A program made the position numbers and the translations under genes. 23,792 bases of DNA, from positions 1-23,792 of IMG/VR virus record IMGVR_UViG_3300043772_000259, one strand, 5' to 3'. A model generated the notes under the pieces. That model was not told the DNA's origin. It made no database searches and saw only the letters and a program-made list of their open reading frames with translations. This DNA comes from a virus. How positions within the stretch are numbered: the first letter of the stretch is position 1; every line of letters starts with the position of its first letter. Positions 20,982-23,792 of the stretch are shown here, in pieces.

Positions 20982-22379
20982 ATGGCTGGTACATTACAAG
21001 CGAGTCCTGGTGTAAATATTACACCTAGCTCCGTTAAGGCAACATTGCCTACAAACTACATCACTAACTTCAATTTCTTGAATCAGTATCTTCCTGATAC
21101 TTATGAGCAAGAATTTGAGCGTTATGGAAACCGATCTATCGCATCTTTCTTGCGTATGGTTGGTGCTGAAATCCCTTCTAACTCTGACTTAATTAAGTGG
21201 GCGGAGCAAGGTCGTTTACATACTAAGTATACTGCTGTTACAGCTGTAGGTGCTTCAGGTGGTGATGACTCTGTAACTTTTGACATTGGTACAGGAACTT
21301 GTGTTTTCCGAATAGGTCAAACTGTATTCTTATCAAACAATGCTTCTGCATCTTCATCTTACAAAGGTATTATCACTGCTTTACCTGCTTCTGATCGTTT
21401 TACAGTAGCTTTCTATAATGCAGGTGGTATCTTAGCAGGTGATACTGGAGCTACATTTACTGCTTTCGTTTATGGTTCTGAATTCAAAAAAGGAGCTAAC
21501 GGAATGAGCGGTTCTTTAGAAGCTGAAGATAGCTTTTTTGAAGTATCTCCTATCATCATCAAAGATAAATATGTTGTATCAGGATCTGATATGGCTCAAA
21601 TCGGATGGGTTGAGGTAACTACTGAGAATGGAGCTACTGGTTATTTGTGGTATTTGAAATCAGAGCACGAGACTCGTCTACGTTTTGAAGATTATCTTGA
21701 AATGGCAATGGTAGAAGGTGTTATTGCTGAAACTGGTTCTGGTGCTATAGCTGCAACTGGTGATATTGGTAACAAAGGAACTCAAGGTTTATTTGCTTCT
21801 ATCGAATCAAGAGGAAATGTATGGGCTGGTGGTAATCCATCTGCTTTGGCTGACTTTGATACTATCGTACAACGTCTTGACAAGCAAGGAGCTATCGCTG
21901 AGAATGCATTGTTCTTGAATCGTCAATTCTCTTTCGATATCGATGATATGTTAGCTGCTCAAAACTCTTACGGAGTTGGTGGTACATCTTACGGATTATT
22001 CGATAACAGCGAGCAAATGGCTTTAAATCTTGGATTCACAGGATTCCGTAGAGGTTATGAGTTCTACAAAACTGACTGGAAATATCTTAACGATGCTACT
22101 CTTCGTGGTGGTCTAGTTGGTGGAGCTGTAAACGGAGTTTTAGTTCCTGCTGGTACAACTACAGTTTATGACCAAGTTCTTGGTAAAAACGCAAAACGTC
22201 CATTCTTACACGTTCGTTACCGAGCTTCTGAAGCTGAGAACAGACGTTACAAAACTTGGATGACTGGTTCTGCTGGTGGTGCTGCAACTAGCGATCTTGA
22301 TGCAATGGAGGTTAACTTCTTGTCTGAAAGAGCTCTTTGTACACTTGGTGCAAACAACTTCTTTATCTTCAAAGGATAA
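20982..22379 (+). CDS. Major capsid protein, crAss-like, 465 aa
   Basis: HK97-fold capsid subunit by inference. The segment FERYGNRSIASFLRMVGAEI / SNSDLIKWAEQGRLHTKY (about 45-83) closely recalls crAss-like capsid proteins. Residues 85-170 look like a beta insertion domain (DSVTFDIGTGTCVFRIGQTV). The C-terminal half reads ALFLNRQFSFDIDDMLAAQN and MALNLGFTGFRRGYEFYKTD. Codon choice differs from most neighbours: many CGT, ATC and TTC codons where others use AGA, ATA and TTT, as expected for the most expressed gene. It is followed by a terminator. Confidence 0.94.
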   Translation: MAGTLQASPGVNITPSSVKATLPTNYITNFNFLNQYLPDTYEQEFERYGNRSIASFLRMVGAEIPSNSDLIKWAEQGRLHTKYTAVTAVGASGGDDSVTFDIGTGTCVFRIGQTVFLSNNASASSSYKGIITALPASDRFTVAFYNAGGILAGDTGATFTAFVYGSEFKKGANGMSGSLEAEDSFFEVSPIIIKDKYVVSGSDMAQIGWVEVTTENGATGYLWYLKSEHETRLRFEDYLEMAMVEGVIAETGSGAIAATGDIGNKGTQGLFASIESRGNVWAGGNPSALADFDTIVQRLDKQGAIAENALFLNRQFSFDIDDMLAAQNSYGVGGTSYGLFDNSEQMALNLGFTGFRRGYEFYKTDWKYLNDATLRGGLVGGAVNGVLVPAGTTTVYDQVLGKNAKRPFLHVRYRASEAENRRYKTWMTGSAGGAATSDLDAMEVNFLSERALCTLGANNFFIFKG

Positions 22380-22400
22380 GAATAAACACACAATAAATAC

Positions 22401-22430
22401 AGAGAGGGTCTTTATTGGCCCTCTCTATTT
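22401..22430 (+). terminator. Hairpin terminator after the capsid gene
   Basis: AGAGAGGG (22401-22408) pairs with CCCTCTCT (22419-22426) around a 10-nt loop, then ATTTT. The T-run is short, so some read-through into the next gene is likely. Confidence 0.8.
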
Positions 22431-22451
22431 TAAAAATTTAAATTATATAAA

Positions 22452-23231
22452 ATGGAAAAATTAACAATTAAGAGAGTTGCTCTCGAACCAAAAGACAGAA
22501 CTTATATTCTGCGAAACAATCAATCACCTTTGTCTTATTATATATCTTCAAAGGATACACCTAGACAACGTTTACTTTACTATTGTCAAGAAACTAATAC
22601 AAATCACCCACTTCGTTACGCAAGAAACTCAAATACTCCTTTTCAGGAAGAGCAAGACCAAAATGTAATTGTTGAACCAATTGTATTTGAAGATGGTGTT
22701 TTGACAGTTCCTAGAACAAATCCAGTTTTACAACAATTCTTACATTACCATCCTGGTAATGGAAGTGAATTTTTTGAATTTGACAATGAAAAAGATGCTG
22801 AAGAAGATATTCAATCAATTTATTCAGAACTTGATGCACAGTTGGCCGCTAGAGATTTGGCTGCAAATGACTTTAATACATTAGAAGCTGTTGCTCGTAT
22901 TTTAGTTGGTGGACAAGTTGATAAAATGAGTAGTTCTGAAATTAAAAGAGACATGATGATTTATGCTAAGAGATATCCACAAGATTTCTTGGAAGCTGTA
23001 AATGACCCATCATTAAAAATAAACAACATAGCAGCTAGAGCTATATCAGATGGTTATTTGGTATTAAAGAATAATGGAAAGGACTTGTATTTCAATTTGA
23101 AAGAAAACAAAAAGAAATTGTTAACTATTCCATTTGGTGACAATGCAACATCTGTTTTAGCTTCATATTTACATTCAGATGAAGGTATTGAGCTGTATCA
23201 GTTCTTGGACGATAAGTTATCAAATAATTAG
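22452..23231 (+). CDS. Conserved virion-region protein downstream of MCP, 259 aa
   Basis: Begins MEKLTIKRVALEPKDRTYIL. The first ~110 residues are beta-rich (RLLYYCQETNTNHPLRYARN, PFQEEQDQNVIVEPIVFEDG, VPRTNPVLQQFLHYHPGNGS); then an acidic helical stretch (EKDAEEDIQSIYSELDAQLA), and a C-terminal part with SSEIKRDMMIYAKRYPQDFL. I recall related proteins (LRYA.N..PF.DEQ ... LQ.FL..HP) after capsid genes in Bacteroidota phages. Probable virion or head-vertex protein; no enzymatic motif. Expression probably by read-through of the capsid terminator. Confidence 0.88.
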   Translation: MEKLTIKRVALEPKDRTYILRNNQSPLSYYISSKDTPRQRLLYYCQETNTNHPLRYARNSNTPFQEEQDQNVIVEPIVFEDGVLTVPRTNPVLQQFLHYHPGNGSEFFEFDNEKDAEEDIQSIYSELDAQLAARDLAANDFNTLEAVARILVGGQVDKMSSSEIKRDMMIYAKRYPQDFLEAVNDPSLKINNIAARAISDGYLVLKNNGKDLYFNLKENKKKLLTIPFGDNATSVLASYLHSDEGIELYQFLDDKLSNN

Positions 23232-23239
23232 TATATTTG
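23205..23239 (+). promoter_or_regulatory. Promoter before the 106-aa gene
   Basis: The -7 box TATATTTG (23232-23239, followed by C) starts right after the previous stop. TTG at 23205-23207 could be -33 with a 24-nt spacer, slightly long. It would express the 106-aa gene as its own short unit ended by the terminator at 23616. Confidence 0.55.
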
Positions 23240-23270
23240 CATCGTTATTAACTTTTAAAACGTTTTAAAA

Positions 23271-23591
23271 ATGAACAGAAAATTTTTGCAATTTACGATT
23301 GGAGCTGCTGATGCACTTCCAAAGGCATTAATTTCAGCTAATGCTGATTATTTAATTACAATGCCATCTACATCAACATTAGTTCTTACCGCTATTGGTG
23401 GTGTTGCTACTGCTGATGTAATTACAATTACATTTACTACTGCTGATGCTACTTATTCATCTCACTATGCTGTAGTTAATGCTTTAGCTTTAGCTAATAG
23501 CGCAGCATCAAATCCTGATGCTATTATTGTTCCTGCATTACCATTGGTTGGTGCAACTCAACAGTTAATTACATCTGTAGCTATTGCTTAA
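23271..23591 (+). CDS. Small Ala/Thr-rich structural-type protein, 106 aa
   Basis: Begins MNRKFLQFTIGAADALPKAL. It is rich in Ala, Thr and Ser with repeated strand patterns (STLVLTAIGGVATADVITIT) and no charged clusters, typical of small abundant capsid-associated proteins. It has its own promoter and terminator, suggesting high, independently set expression. A capsid decoration or head-fibre role is inferred; no family named. Confidence 0.82.
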   Translation: MNRKFLQFTIGAADALPKALISANADYLITMPSTSTLVLTAIGGVATADVITITFTTADATYSSHYAVVNALALANSAASNPDAIIVPALPLVGATQQLITSVAIA

Positions 23592-23615
23592 TAAGTTATC
23601 AAACTAGAAAGGAAG

Positions 23616-23643
23616 AGGCACTTTTATTAAGTGCCTTTTTTTA
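23616..23643 (+). terminator. Rho-independent terminator
   Basis: AGGCACTT (23616-23623), 5-nt loop, AAGTGCCT (23629-23636), then a T-tract to 23642. Strong stem and T-run. Confidence 0.9.
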
Positions 23644-23645
23644 TT

Positions 23646-23653
23646 TATCTTTG
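23646..23653 (+). promoter_or_regulatory. Promoter -7 box TATCTTTG
   Basis: TATCTTTG lies directly behind the terminator and 15 nt before the ATG at 23669. No -33 TTG is seen because that position lies in the terminator stem. Confidence 0.5.
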
Positions 23654-23668
23654 TAAAAAGACATTTCG

Positions 23669-23792
23669 ATGATAAATGAAGTTAGAAATACAGTTCTATC
23701 TATATTAGCTAAAGACAATCGAGGATATGTAACTCCATTTGAGTTTAACCTTTATGCTAAGCAAGCACAACTTGAAGTGTTTGAGAGATATA
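23669..23792 (+). CDS. Conserved phage structural protein, N-terminus only (cut by window edge)
   Basis: 41 residues are visible, beginning MINEVRNTVLSILAKDNRGY then VTPFEFNLYAKQAQLEVFERY. The NEVRNTVLSI.....GY(V/I)xPxxFNLYAKQAQ(L/M) start is a pattern I recall as common after capsid genes in crAss-like and related Bacteroidota phages. There it belongs to a virion (connector/tail-joining region) protein. The start is supported by the TATCTTTG box. Confidence 0.8.
   Translation, partial: MINEVRNTVLSILAKDNRGYVTPFEFNLYAKQAQLEVFERY

Noticed and set aside
1-23792. CRISPR arrays, insertion sequences, integrase, rRNA
   Set aside because: I saw no regular spaced repeats, transposase or recombinase genes, or rRNA-like sequence on either strand.

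Overview
This window looks like the structural half of a tailed-phage genome (or prophage) from a Bacteroidota host, most likely a crAss-like (Crassvirales-type) podovirus. Three things point that way. The large terminase, portal (809 aa) and major capsid protein (465 aa) read like the crAss-like versions and lie in the order TerL, portal, conserved 213-aa protein, scaffold-like protein, MCP. Genes start without Shine-Dalgarno sequences, from AT-rich leaders. Promoters carry the Bacteroidota -7 box TAnnTTTG, often TATATTTGC. Family assignments come from reading the proteins, not from a search.

Layout. 1-856: a tightly packed minus-strand operon of very small genes (24-56 aa), continuing off the left edge. 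857-1333: its leader, holding two structured RNAs (a three-way junction and a tRNA-like element) behind a good minus-strand promoter at 1304-1333. 1340-1850: a gene-free divergence region with G-rich tetranucleotide repeats and inverted repeats, a candidate origin or packaging/regulatory site. 1904-3548: rightward genes for lysine-rich proteins, ending in a strong terminator. 3605-5451: a palindrome-bearing promoter and a phage groEL-groES pair. 5411-5926: one minus-strand winged-helix-like gene, convergent with groES and divergent from the next operon.

5957-7044: four small, very basic proteins. 7050-10742: small virion proteins and tail fibre/adhesin genes, including a LamG-like protein and two fibres with the same N-terminal anchor. 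10742-12257: a lysis cassette of predicted one-piece spanin, holin and amidase with overlapping starts. 12257-13032: another small basic protein and a DUF1566/C-type-lectin-like protein. 13064-14319: four small pre-terminase genes, one with two GroES-like lobes. 14351-19640: TerL, portal and a conserved protein. 19641-19866: a repeat-rich regulatory gap. 19867-23792: scaffold-like protein, MCP, and downstream virion genes, with terminators and promoters dividing the units.

The rightward genes form several promoter-terminator units for chaperoning, adsorption, lysis, packaging and capsid assembly. The leftward operon is probably early host-takeover or regulatory genes. Most novel are the micro-gene operon with its repeated hairpin/TAACCAATTAA/N10/ATG leaders, the tRNA-like element, the G-rich repeat region, and the combination of GroEL, GroES and a second GroES-like protein in one phage.
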